From Trifolium pratense (Eukaryota; Streptophyta; Magnoliopsida; Fabales; Fabaceae): 64,000 bases of DNA. Below the pieces are notes generated by a model that saw only the letters and a program-made list of their open reading frames with translations, ran no database searches and was not told the origin of the DNA. The position numbers and the translations under genes are program-made. The stretch spans positions 48,038,409-48,102,408 of the forward strand of contig NC_060065.1 of NCBI RefSeq assembly GCF_020283565.1, written 5' to 3'. Positions 1 to 10,898 of this stretch are shown here, in pieces (position 1 is the stretch's first letter; the number at the start of each line of letters is the position of its first letter).

Positions 1-813
1 ACCAAACTTGTTTCTTCTTATGCTTCATGTGCTCAATTACACCAAGCAAATATCATTTTTTCATTCACAAATCGCAAACCCACTTTTCTATTCAATTCTC
101 TTATTAGAGCTTATGCATCTCTCAATATGTTCTCTCATTCTTTATCACTCTTTAGGCAAATGAGTTTTTGTTATAAGCCTTTTGATTGTCATACATTGCC
201 TGTGGTGTTAAAATCTTGTGCCTCGTTATCGGCTTTAAGGCTTGGGCAACAGGTTCATGGAGCTGTTTTGGTAAATGGGTTTGGATTCAATTTGAGAAAT
301 TTGAATGCTTTGATACATATGTATGCTAAATGTGGGTGTTTAGTTTTTGCACGTAAAGTGTTTGATGGAATGTGTGAAAGGAATGAGATTACTTGGTCAA
401 CAATGATTGGGGGTTATGGAATGCATGGTAGGTTTGAAGAAGTTTTTCAGATGTTTAATAGAATGATGGAAGTAGGAGAGAGGCCGGATGGTGTGACTTT
501 TACGGTTGTTTTGACTGCGTGTAGTCATGGTGGTTTTGTAGAGAAAGGGAGGGAAATTTTTGAGATGATGAAGGTGAGGTTCGGGGTGAAACCGGAGCTG
601 AGGCATTATACATGTATGGTGGATATGTTGGGGAGGGTTGGTTTGGTGGAAGAAGCAGAGAAGTTGATTTTGAAAATGGATGTTGAGCCTGATGAAGCTG
701 TGTGGGGTGCCCTATTGGGGGCTTGTAAAACTCATGGGAAGGTTGATGTGGCTGAGAGAGTTGAAGAGAGGGTTAATTGGACAGAACTGACTGTTGTTGC
801 ATCCTCAATTTGA
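1..813 (+). CDS. Pentatricopeptide repeat (PPR) protein, PLS type, 3' part only
   Basis: The reading frame is open from base 1, so the gene starts before the window; 270 codons are visible and the methionine at 127 is internal. The protein shows successive PPR units of the plant P-L-S type, for example FNSLIRAYA, LNALIHMYAKCG, WSTMIGGYGMHGR, FTVVLTACSHGG and YTCMVDMLGR. PPR proteins of this class bind organellar RNA, usually for C-to-U editing or processing, in plastids or mitochondria. The frame stops soon after LLGACKTHGKVDVAERVEER, where family members normally continue into the E domain, so the C-terminus is short or truncated. No continuation of the E motif is visible in the bases that follow. 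The family call is secure; the target RNA and organelle are unknown. Confidence 0.85.
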   Translation, partial: TKLVSSYASCAQLHQANIIFSFTNRKPTFLFNSLIRAYASLNMFSHSLSLFRQMSFCYKPFDCHTLPVVLKSCASLSALRLGQQVHGAVLVNGFGFNLRNLNALIHMYAKCGCLVFARKVFDGMCERNEITWSTMIGGYGMHGRFEEVFQMFNRMMEVGERPDGVTFTVVLTACSHGGFVEKGREIFEMMKVRFGVKPELRHYTCMVDMLGRVGLVEEAEKLILKMDVEPDEAVWGALLGACKTHGKVDVAERVEERVNWTELTVVASSI

Positions 814-2067
814 AATTGATATATATTTTCTCATAACAAGACATGGTTCTTCATTCTTTTATATCACTACTAGTAATCTTAGTATATGGGACCTATCCCA
901 TCAAGGGTGCTAGAAAACCAGTTGGTATAAGGTTCAATTTTCCTCTAAATGTAAATGAGATTTTGGTGTATAACATTTTTCTTTCACAATTGTATCATTT
1001 ATTTAAATTATTTAATTTATAATTTTTGGATATTGCATATCGCTTCTGCTGTTTCGTTCTCTTTTAATTATGTGTGCAGGATTTCATCGGCTAGCCTATA
1101 TTGTCGGATTAGTTTGTCAGAAGCAGAGCTGTTTGTGAGCAAACGTCTTGTCTTAATACCCTGTTTTGGTTGCATCTCATAAGGTTATTGCCCGGCTGTC
1201 TTGGGACGGAAGTGATTTTGCTTCTGAAGCCTGAGCTTTATTAAGTGGCTTGACGCGAGATCCTAAGACACGATATTGTTGACAAGTTTTCTGCTAACTG
1301 TGTTGTTGCTGCGTTGAGCTTTTGTGTGGCTTATTAGCTTGGTTGCCTGGCTGTATTGTTTTCTAAACCCTGCTGGCAGTGCTTTCTTTTAGTTTGGGCC
1401 TTTTGTATTGGTCAGATGTAGGTACTGGTTGTATTGGCTGCCATTTGAGTAATGCTTTTGATCATTGCTGCAAGGGAGGTATATAACTCTATGTAATGAA
1501 TTCTTTGTATCAGACATCTTTTGGTGTTGTGAATTAGCACACCTTGTGCCTAATTCACCCTTTAATACATTTTTACTTCTTCAAAAAAAAATTTCATTTA
1601 TAATTTTGTCTTTTTGATACAATCAAACAATTTTTTTAAATAACCACATATTGTAATTTCAGTTGTTTTCTAACAGATTGTAAATTCCATGATTTATTAC
1701 TTAGAATCCGTTGCAAGTAAGTTATAAACACAGTCTACAAAATAGAAGAAAAAGATAAGGAGAGGAAATAAAAAAGGAAAATAGATAAAGAGGAAGAAAA
1801 TTGAGAAAACTAAGCTTTTTTTTAATAGTCAGACATGGATAAGCAAACAAAGCTTTTTTTCATAGTTTGATTTTTTCTAGAGAATTCATCTAAGATGCAA
1901 TAAAAATTGACTATATATCTTTTTTGCTACATGACATGAGGCAAAGTTTAGGTCTTAATGTTTTTGGATTTGTACACAGAGTAAACTATGGTAATAAATC
2001 ACTTTGTTGAACTCAATTAGCAGGTCTGTTGTATGAGTTATGTTTTTGTGCAACTTAATCACAAAAT
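814..2067. other. Intergenic, with a possible LINE 3' end or PPR 3' UTR at about 1070-1592
   Basis: No coding region is supported between the convergent PPR genes. About 1070-1592 has higher GC than its surroundings and ends in a stretch resembling LINE 3' ends: a pyrimidine-rich tail, then AATACATTTTTACTTCTTC, then an A9 run. It could equally be a 3' UTR exon of the PPR gene, because TGTGCAG before 1080 looks like a splice acceptor. From 1593 to 2067 I see only AT-rich DNA with a purine-rich stretch near 1740-1810. Confidence 0.35.
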
Positions 2068-3639
2068 TCAATCATCCTCATAAGATTCTTTTCCAACAAA
2101 ATCAGGAACATAGCCACATAATTGCAGCTCAAACGACAGAAGCTCCAAGGCTGAGTAAATATTGTCGTTCTCTTCATGATATTTATCACCAGACACAAAA
2201 TTGTGAATGCTGGAATCAATCTCAATGGAACTAAAGCCTGGTTTCTTTCGTAAGCCACGGTCTTTCATTTCCATCCTAACCTTGCTTGCACCATCCCATT
2301 TTCCAACAGCAGCATATATGTTCGAAAGAAGCACATAATTGGAATCTCCCTCCGGGTACAATTCAACAAGATATTTCATCGCTTTTTCAGCCAATTCAAC
2401 ATCACCTTCAGTCCTACAGGCTGCAAGCAATGACCCCAAAACCACTTCATTAGGCTTCATGGGCATTTTCTTGATCACATCCCATGCTTCCTCCAACCTC
2501 CCTGCTCTACTATAAAGATCAACTAAGCAACCATAATGCTCAATCCTTGGCGAAACTCTACAAACTCTCGTCATGTCTGCAAAGATTTTTAGTCCCTCAT
2601 CAAGTAATCCAGCATGACTGCACGCCGTGAGTGCACCCGTGTAACTGATTCCATTCGGCTCAAACCCTTCCTTCTTCATTGAATGGAAGAAATTAAGCGC
2701 CTCATCTGCAAGCCCATTAACAGCAAAACCAACAATGATCGAATTCCAAGACACCAAAGTCCGTTGAGTCATCGCATCAAACACCTGACGAGCAAGCTCT
2801 ATACATCCACATCGTGCATACATATCTATCAACGAATTCAAAACTCTAACATTCTCTCTCAACTCTTTCTTCATAATAACAAGTCTATGTACCCACAAGC
2901 CAAGACCAAGTGCACCCAAATTAGCACACGCTGAAATGATAGCAATAACAGTCACATAATCAGGAGCAACACCAGCAAGCTGCATTTCTCGAAAACACTC
3001 AAGAGCTTGTTCATAACAATCTTTCTTCACAAACCCACCAATAAGCACAGTCCAAGAAACAGCATTCTTCATAGGCAATTTATCAAACAGTTTGAGTGCA
3101 TTTTCAACATCACCATTCTTCATATACCCATCAATCATTGTGTTCCAAGAAACCAAATTTTTGACACCCATTTGATCAAATACCAACCTAGCGTAATCCA
3201 ATCGGTGACATTTAGCGTACATGTCAATCAACGCAGTACCCACCATTACATCGTTCATAGCGAAACCATATTTGAAAGCATAAGCGTGTATTGTTTCTCC
3301 AAAGGCTATGCTAGTTTGGGAGGGATAGTGAGCGCAAGCAGAGAGAAGTGTGATGAGAGTGATGTTGTTTGGTTCAACTTCAGCTTCTCTCATGTGAATG
3401 AATTCAGAAGCTGCTTCGAGTAAATTGCCATTTTTGCAGTGGTGAGAAATTGAGGATGTCCATGCTACTGTGGGGTCGGTGATGGGTTTGTGTTTTTGAG
3501 AGAGGGTTTGGTTTTTGTTGGGTTTGTTTGTTGGAGAAAAAGTGGAGTTAGGTTTTTGATTTGGAAGATGAAAATGTGAAGGTGGTTTTGGAGGGTGAGA
3601 GTGTTGTGTTGGAGTGGTATGATTCATTGTAAGATTCAT
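2068..3639 (-). CDS. CLB19: CLB19-type plastid RNA-editing PPR protein (E/E+ class)
   Basis: This is an intronless frame of 523 aa, close to the ~500 aa of Arabidopsis CLB19. Residues 1-55 are rich in Ser, Thr, Pro and His and lack repeats, consistent with a plastid transit peptide. PLS-type PPR repeats fill about residues 60-400 (WTSSISHHCKNGN, GTALIDMYAKC, SWNTMIDGYMKNGD, SWTVLIGGFVKK, NSLIDMYARCGC, TGALTACSHAGLL, YGCLVDLYSRAGR). An E motif (SNYVLLSNIYAAVGKWDGAS) and E+ motif (PGFSSIEIDSSIHNFVSGD) follow; there is no DYW domain. I recognise the whole protein as the CLB19 orthologue by the ordered repeats and the C-terminus. In Arabidopsis, CLB19 is needed for editing of rpoA and clpP plastid transcripts. 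The first ATG is used; a second lies at codon 5. Orthology rests on recall, not alignment. Confidence 0.88.
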   Translation of the reverse strand: MNLTMNHTTPTQHSHPPKPPSHFHLPNQKPNSTFSPTNKPNKNQTLSQKHKPITDPTVAWTSSISHHCKNGNLLEAASEFIHMREAEVEPNNITLITLLSACAHYPSQTSIAFGETIHAYAFKYGFAMNDVMVGTALIDMYAKCHRLDYARLVFDQMGVKNLVSWNTMIDGYMKNGDVENALKLFDKLPMKNAVSWTVLIGGFVKKDCYEQALECFREMQLAGVAPDYVTVIAIISACANLGALGLGLWVHRLVIMKKELRENVRVLNSLIDMYARCGCIELARQVFDAMTQRTLVSWNSIIVGFAVNGLADEALNFFHSMKKEGFEPNGISYTGALTACSHAGLLDEGLKIFADMTRVCRVSPRIEHYGCLVDLYSRAGRLEEAWDVIKKMPMKPNEVVLGSLLAACRTEGDVELAEKAMKYLVELYPEGDSNYVLLSNIYAAVGKWDGASKVRMEMKDRGLRKKPGFSSIEIDSSIHNFVSGDKYHEENDNIYSALELLSFELQLCGYVPDFVGKESYEDD

Positions 3640-3709
3640 TGTTCATGAAATTCAAAATTCGGTTTCTTTTGGGGTGGTAACTGATTTTTGGTGGTGAATG
3701 GTGATGGAG

Positions 3710-3718
3710 TTATATATA
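3710..3718 (-). promoter_or_regulatory. Possible TATA box of the CLB19-like gene
   Basis: On the minus strand this reads TATATATAA, about 70 bases upstream of the CLB19-type start codon. Position and sequence fit a plant TATA box; transcription start is unknown. Confidence 0.4.
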
Positions 3719-3825
3719 AGGAGGAAAACATTTATAATTTTATATTAAGGTTTTGCGAGTAGTATAAGAATTAAGCAAAGTCTTATATGAGTTTATTTTG
3801 ATAAATTCATTGAGTTGAGAAGTAA

Positions 3826-4002
3826 TTTTTTTGGTTTTCACCCTCTCGTTCCTAGGAGAAGGGGATCCTAGTAGTCCAGAGTTTGGGGCGAGTTCTGACA
3901 TCAAGTGGTTCCAGTTTCCTCCCAAATGTAGTTGCGGGGATCGAACCGTGGTCCTCCTTACCAAGTTCAGCGCCAATCACCACTAAACCAACTAACATTT
4001 GG
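3826..4002 (-). mobile_element. tRNA-derived SINE with 15-bp target-site duplication
   Basis: The 177-bp insert is flanked by perfect 15-bp direct repeats TGAGTTGAGAAGTAA at 3811-3825 and 4003-4017. Read on the minus strand it starts near an A-box-like GTTGGTTTAGTGGTGA, then a B-box GGTTCGATCCC, and ends in an A-rich tail (CCAAAAAAA) next to the left repeat. That is the anatomy of a Pol III SINE inserted by target-primed reverse transcription. It lies about 190 bp upstream of the CLB19 start codon. Confidence 0.88.
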
Positions 4003-4017
4003 TGAGTTGAGAAGTAA

Positions 4018-4850
4018 CTTTGATTAATGTGATTGATGTGTTTGGATTCACATTCACTTCTGTCAAATAACGACACAGTTTCACGCTATAATCAATAATG
4101 GTCGTTGATTTGAGATTGGACGGTTCAAATTTAAAATACAGTTTTATAAAAAAAAATGATCTCAGCCGTCAATCAGATATCAGACAGCTTAGATAAGTTA
4201 CAACACCCTGTTGTAACCGTGGCAAATCTTGTTCCGTGATTGAGTTGGAGTGATTAGAAGTGACCAGACGTTGAGCAGCGAACCGTCAACGTTGAAATAC
4301 CTGCAAGTACTCTGACACTCAGGTCAGTATGAGAGCAAAAAGTGTGATATTTAATAAGGATATGAATTGCATACCTTCATTACATTGAACGTTTGTGAGT
4401 TATTTTCTTGTGATATTATTTACATGTTCATGTAGGTAGAAAATAACTCATCTAATTCTTAGGGTAGACAAGTTCTTTTGGTATCTCATGCTGATACAAT
4501 AACCAACCTCATACAACATGAACATCACAAGAAATAATAGCATATTTTTGTTTGTTGACATAAACTTTTATAATACATATTACATAGCATCTTTATATGA
4601 ATATAATAACTTGCTTTGTAATGCATATTCAATACTATCAAATAGAAATTGTTTCTTTGTGATGTAGGCCACAAAAATGACCAAAACAACATTTATCTAC
4701 ATAATGGTATACTCTGCAGTATTTTAATGTCAAAAGCAATACAAAGACTAAAAGCAAAAGAAAAATAAAAGTAGACATGGTGAATCCAAGTCAATTTTCT
4801 CAAGAACAAATAAACAAGAAGAACAAAAATCCACTGAAATCAACTCATAA
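4018..4850. other. Intergenic, no gene seen
   Basis: AT-rich DNA between the CLB19-type promoter side and the 3' end of the receptor kinase gene. It should include the kinase gene's 3' UTR just below 4851. I see no coding region or clear mobile element. Confidence 0.5.
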
Positions 4851-7800
4851 TCATCTAGCATCATTAGAAGTGAAAGAATCAGCAAATCCAGTAGGCCTCA
4901 ATGCAATACTTCCTTTACTGTCTTCAAGACTAGCAGTAGTACTATAGCTAAACTCATTGCGTTCTGCATCCTTCCAAATTTTCAACAATTGAGGAAGTTG
5001 TTGAGTGTCGTCAATTGCGGAATAGCAATCGAGTTCATCGTTAACCGGTCGCCATTTCTCCACTAATGCTCCTAATACATTGACAGCATGACTCATATCT
5101 GGCCTATGGTATGCTTCCCTAGCAGTGCAATGTCCGGCAAGTTCTGCTACAATAGTTATACTTTCATATGTTTCTTCATTTGGTTCCAAAGCTGGATCAA
5201 TGGCAGACATAAGCTTTTCTTTGTTTGATTTAATTCGCCAAAACCATTCGGCCAAGTATCGGATTTCCTCTGACCGGCTCTCGTCAAGCGCCGTTAGTCC
5301 GGTTAGAAGTTCCATTAATACCACGCCGTAGCTGAACACATCAACTTTTGTGGTGATTTTCCCCATCACTGAAACACATTAAGACAAACATAGTACGACG
5401 CTTAGACACCACACATATACGTAATATGACCGCTATGATGCAGTTCTTTTACATTGAACTATGGGGTTAAAATTACGATTGTACTCAAAATAGACGAGGG
5501 GAGATAAAAAGATAAGATATACTTTCATATTCTGTCCCAATCCGATGTTTGAAAACTGAGCAGGATATATGATAAGTTAATCACGTCACCGATCATGCAG
5601 TAGGTTACATATTTTCCATAGAAATGAGACATGTTATGTTAACTACCTAGAAGTTTTGATTTTAACAACATTGTGAGTGAACATAAAAAAAAGGAACTAC
5701 ATGCTGATGTTGAAAAGACTGTAGTGATTCCGCGATTAATTATATGCTGTCAATGCTCAATATCTAAATATATTTGATAGTTAGAACTTAGAATAAACAG
5801 AAGATTTAAAGCAAGGACATACCAGCATATTCAGGGGCAAGGTAACCAAATGTCCCGGCAAGTTTGGTTACTATAGATTTTTCGCCATTCGGGGCAAGCT
5901 TCACAAGACCAAAATCCGAAACTTTTGCGCGAAAATCATTGCCTAGTAGAATATTAGAAGACTTGAGATCTCTATGAATAAAGGTCTCGCGAGCAAGACC
6001 ATGAAGATATTCCATCGCTCTAGCAACATCTAGTGCTATTACAAGCCTTTGTGACCAAGATAAAGGCTTCAACGCGAATTTTCTCCAATGAAAAAGATGT
6101 TGACTCAGAGCACCAAGTGGCATATATTCATAAACTAAAAGTCTCTCATTGCCTTCAATGGAATACCCTAAAAGAGATACCAAATGTCGGTGACGAACCT
6201 TAGAAAGAACATCTATTTCTGATTGAAACTCATCCAATGCCTTATTGCCAATAACTCCATTCTCCATTCTCTTTACTGCTATATTGGTTCCATCTTCTAA
6301 CTCCCCTTTGTAAACAGTCCCAAATCCACCGCGGCCTAGCTCATTTTCCGATGCAAAATCGTTAGTAACCTTGCGTAGCACTTGCACCGATATGACATTC
6401 TTACCAGCCTCAATTAAGTAAGAGTTTTGAGTTTCACCACTTAAGCTACTCAGTGAACTTGAGCCAGTTTTTCCTGATAAGCTTCCAGTGTTTTTGCTTG
6501 AAACCGCAATTTTAACTATACTTCCTCGATCAGAAGGATCTCGAGGGTGAACCACAATGGAACTTGGAGCATCCGACGATGCTTTCTTGTTCTTAAAGAA
6601 ACATAAAACAACCAAAAAAGCTACAACTGCAAACCCTGCAACTCCAGCCACTGTTGCCACTGTCTTGAATATTTTATGATTTGAGCTCGGAACCGGCTGG
6701 TTCAGTGAAGATGGAGAATGTGAAGGGTTGTTCTCCGAACTCGGTCCACTGTTGCCACTAATAGTAGGACTAACACTCCCTCCAGTGTGATTATTAATTA
6801 GAAAGGGGTTACCGACAGTAATAACTTTCACACCCTCATGAAAATTTGGCAAAGGAGATTCAATATTATTATCAGTTAAATCCAACAACCTCAACGATTT
6901 CAATTTAGTAAAATCACTAGGAACTGCGCCGGTTATATTATTTCCAGCGAGCCTAATTTCAAGAAGTGAATCTAACTTAGCAAGTGAGGGACTTAAACTA
7001 CCATTAAGCTTATGTTTTGGTAGATTAATAATAGATACACCAGAGTTTGAATTGTTGCAGCTTAATCCAAACCATGGTCCTGTGCTACTTGTACATGGTT
7101 TATTACCTGACCAATCAGAAATCAGAAACGATGGATAATTCAGATTATTCAGAAAATCAAGCAGTGCTGTAACTTCTGAGGAACATTCAAGTCCTGGCTC
7201 AGTTTGACAAAAGAGATTATCATCATAAGAAAAGTTTGCGGCTTTAAACTTCGGTATCGGACCCATAAGCATGTTATTGTTCAAAACAACTGAATCAAGG
7301 TTCATTTCGGCTAAGGATTTTGGAATCAGCCCAACAATTTTGTTACTATTGAGATTGAGTTCCTTCAAAGAAGTGAGATTTCCAATATTGTTTGGAATTG
7401 TACCTGAGAATTTGTTTCCATGTAGCCAAATCTGTGTTAAGAAAACCATCGAAGCAATAGCATCAATAGAACCTGTAAAACCGCTTTCTCCTTCTTGATT
7501 ATTCAACCACAAAACCTGAATTGAAGATTGAGCAAAAGTAGCCGGAATCATACCGGAAAGTTTGTTGTTTGAAAGCCTTAGACTAGTGAGAGATGGCAAT
7601 GTGCCTAGAAAATCAGGCAAAGATCCAACCAAATTACAATGAACAAAGGAAAGTTCAGTTAACTGTGACGAATTCTCCAAATCCGCAGGAAATGACCAAC
7701 CATTAGTACTCACATTGAGTTGATTTTCTTCCAAAGACAAAATCCTAAGACTTGTTAGTCCATTGAAGAAATCAACAGGAATAGCATCAAATGAATTGTA

Positions 7801-8178
7801 ATCCAAGAAAGCAAATTCCAATTTTGATAAACCACGAAAACTAGGTAACATACCAGTAAGATTGTTTCGTTGAAGACCTAAATTGGAAAGTTCTGAGAGT
7901 TGGTTAAAATTTTGTGGCAATTTTCCTCTAAGACCAAGATTCTTAGCTTGAATCTGAGTGACTCTATCATCAGAACAAAACACATAAGGCCATGAAGGAG
8001 AACCACATGGATCATTGTTACCTTTTTCGGGCCATTTCAAAAGTTCAGGATTTTCTAACCCTTTTCTAAAATCATTCAAAACTTTGAGATCATTAGGGTT
8101 TGTAGCACCATAACATATTGTAATCATTGAACAAAAAAGTATCAATTTTGAAACTTGTTCTATCAACATAACTTCCAT
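4851..8178 (-). CDS. TMK: TMK-type leucine-rich-repeat receptor-like kinase
   Basis: Two coding exons, 8178-5823 and 5368-4851, join across a GT..AG intron and give 957 aa (TMK proteins are ~940 aa). Residues 1-24 form a signal peptide. An N-terminal cap with GNNDPCGSPSWPYVFC and LRRs follow to about residue 310; a second Cys-rich cap with NKPCTSSTGPWFGLSC and a few more LRRs come next. This split LRR ectodomain is the TMK signature. After an S/P-rich spacer there is a membrane segment at about 506-527. The kinase has the glycine loop LGRGGFGTVYKG (~614), lysine in IAVKRM, HRDLKSSN (~735), SDFG (~754) and APEYA, so it looks catalytically competent. The intron lies after APEYA, as I remember for other TMK genes. 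TMKs act at the plasma membrane in auxin signalling and growth. Subgroup (TMK1, 3 or 4) is not resolved. Confidence 0.92.
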
Positions 8179-8185
8179 GATTGGC

Positions 8186-8488
8186 CTAAAACAAAATAAA
8201 AACCAAACATTAACAAGGAATGAACTTTCCTAGGACACTCAAAACTTTGTATATGACAAAGATCAATGTCTAAAAATGAGACATTATAGAAAGAATGAAA
8301 GAAAAAAGTTTAACATGGGAGTGTAAAAATGAGTGCTAGCATAGGTAGTTATTATTTATTGTTACTAAAACAAGGTATGAACAAGAGAATTTTGCTTTAT
8401 TGAGAAAATGTTGTATGGAAGATTGAGAAATTAAATTGCTGAAATGAGATAAAGACAATAACAAGAGAATGTGATTGTGCAGTAGTAC
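8186..8488 (-). other. Probable 5' UTR intron of the TMK-type gene
   Basis: On the minus strand a good acceptor, a T-rich tract ending TTTTGTTTTAG, sits 7 bases before the start codon. About 300 bases upstream TTGAAG|GTACTA is a plausible donor. An intron here (303 nt) would leave a leader exon above 8489. Inferred from splice-site shape only. Confidence 0.45.
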
Positions 8489-9540
8489 CTTCAACTTTGA
8501 CAATTTGTTTTCTTCTTTTTTCACTTTATTCCACCATGACTGCCACTAGGAAAACCTTCTTTTGCTTTCTATTTTTATTTTACACTCACTCAAAATTGAT
8601 TCTTGTTTATGTAAATTGATTATGATTATGATTATATTTTCCGAGCAATTATAAAGATTAATCTCACAAGTCTGCTAAAACTAAAATGACTAATAAGTCC
8701 TTTCAGTTACTAATCAGGTGCGTTTTTAAGACTGAATTCGAAATAAGACATTTGAATAAATTAAAAGAGAGGCGAATCATCTCATTTAAGTAATTTTAAT
8801 TAATTTAGATTTGAATGATTTGAATGATTGGTTGGGTGATTTTTTGTATTAAAAAATTGTGGGGTGAATCAATGAATGAAATAAAGGAAAAGGAAGTTTT
8901 AACCATAATTTTGTCGCATAGATTGGTTTTCTAGTGGATGATATTCTTCCACATATAAATTAAGTGGGCCATTTTGGTCTTCCTTTGTGATATTTTTTTT
9001 CTATAAAAATAAAAAAGAAAATGTGGTTCATGGATAGATTTGTACTTTTGAGGCGTAACATCAGCAACAAAAGCAACGTACTACTGCTTTAAATAAAGTT
9101 CAAGACTAGTATGTATGAATTAAAAAAAAAAATTACTATATATTTGGAATGAAATGTATTTATTTAATTAACTCCCAAAAAAATATGTGTTCTTAACAAA
9201 AAAAAAACAAGTTAATGTGTTATTTTGGGCATAGAAAAGAAAAGATATGTAAATTTTTTTGGAGAAATTTGTGAGTATCCATCCACTCAAGAATTTCTGA
9301 AAAATATGTCAAAAAAAAAAAGAATTTCTCAAAAAATTGTAATATTTTTTTTTGTTTTGTTTTGTTTTCATGTGCTGTTATTTGATTGAATGAATAAAAT
9401 GAGGAAAAGAATCTTCATACTAATTATAGATATCATTGGACTATTTAAAGAAAATCTTCATACTAATTATTAATTAAATGATATCTATAATATACTTACT
9501 TATTTTATCCTGCGAATTTCACTGAATAATAGGAGTATCA

Positions 9541-9640
9541 AGGTTGAACCAATTTAGATTGGTCTGATGGTATTGGTTTGATACTCGAGAGTGTACTCCT
9601 CTTTAAAATCTTAGGTTCGATTCTCTCTAGTGTCAATTTG
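9541..9640 (+). mobile_element. SINE-like, tRNA-derived sequence
   Basis: A-box-like TTGGTCTGATGGTATTGG is followed about 45 bases later by a B-box-like AGGTTCGATTCTC and then AGTGTCAATTTGG. This layout is common in legume SINEs. I could not find target-site duplications, so ends are approximate. Confidence 0.5.
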
Positions 9641-10130
9641 GATGAACTATACTCCTCCTCACCGGAACTTCTCACACTTTTGTTCTTTTTTTGTTGGTAT
9701 TGAAACAAGAATCACATGCAAAAGAAACCGGACACCCATTATGGTAGTCATGTGTTTGTTGAATGTTGATTTAATAATTTTTACGTACAAAACCAAAATA
9801 AGAAACAAAAATGGTGGGTCTAGTCTCGTTTATAGGCTTTGATGGTGGAAGCTCGATTTTAAGAAAATGCTCCGCTAATATCGGTCGGTATGCAGATTTT
9901 CTTTAAATAGTCCACAATTAACTTTTAAGAATTTACCAACAATTGAAAAAACTTAGCTTCTAAAGCAAGCAGCTAATTTTTCTACACACATTTCCACTAA
10001 AATAACCCAAATAACAATCCCTAATTTGGGAAAAAAATTTGGGATTGCATTCTATACTAAATTATGGATCATGTCTAACAAGAAACTCTTTAACATAGTA
10101 ATAATTCACTCTATTTTGCATCATGAATAA

Positions 10131-10297
10131 TGCTAGCAACACACTCTTTAACAAACACACTCCAACACACTCTATTTTATTGGTTGAAATTCACATGGGT
10201 CCCATAAAAAAATGTGGACCCATATAATTTTTATGGGACCCATATAAATTTTAATCAATAGAAGAAAGTGTGTTTATTAAATAGTGTGTTGCTAGCA
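10131..10297. mobile_element. MITE with ~30-bp terminal inverted repeats
   Basis: The left end TGCTAGCAACACACTCTTTA and the right end, reversed, TGCTAGCAACACACTATTTA match for about 30 bp with a few changes. The interior is also partly palindromic around TGGGTCCCATAAA and its complement. Superfamily not determined. Confidence 0.65.
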
Positions 10298-10898
10298 CTC
10301 CTCACTGCCTCATTTACTTCACTTTATTGCATAGTATTATTAGCTAGAACATGAAATGCCTCTGTCTGTTTTAAGACCAACTTCAAACAGTGTAACATGC
10401 ATTGTCAAATCACATTACTAATTTCATGTCGAAGCATATGCCAAGAATACTCACAATTCCCATCAATACCAGCCGACAATGTTTGTTCATACCTTTTTTC
10501 TATGGTCCCTCTTCTAACCAATGGGGATAAACACATTAGTAAGGTCAAACTGCATCAATTTAAAGGTATATATTCAATAATTAGTGCTATTTATTTTAAT
10601 CCTCCACTAAATGCAGTGTGCATGTTTTGGTTTGGATGTGGAGCATTTTTATATTCCCAACTGTTAATAATAATTAATAATAATAAGTCACAATATTCGC
10701 ATAAACATTACAGTAACAAAAAATTTAAAAAACCAATTTCAGGAGAGGGCTGAAACCACTTGATGCCAGAGAATTAACCCCCGAATCAGATTAAACTGGT
10801 GGTGAAAGCAAAAAAAAAATTTAAAAACCTATTTGCAATGAAATATCAAAGTTTCAAACATTACAAAAGGTTGTAGAGAAAGTAAATATCACAAAAAG

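Larger units (their letters stand above)
8525..10898. other. Intergenic region between TMK-type and HDA8-type genes
   Basis: About 2.4 kb of AT-rich DNA holding the TMK promoter side and the HDA8 3' UTR. It contains a SINE-like sequence (9541-9640) and a short inverted-repeat element (10131-10297), listed separately. Open frames here are short and resemble nothing I recognise. Confidence 0.5.

Noticed and set aside
3007..3423. 138-codon plus-strand frame antisense to the CLB19-type gene
   Set aside because: It is a shadow of the conserved PPR coding strand, with no recognisable motif.
9630..9842. 70-codon frame after the SINE-like sequence
   Set aside because: It begins inside the SINE-like repeat and shows no conserved feature.
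10397..10753. 118-codon plus-strand frame in the TMK-HDA8 gap
   Set aside because: No motif, atypical composition and no sign of splicing or family membership.
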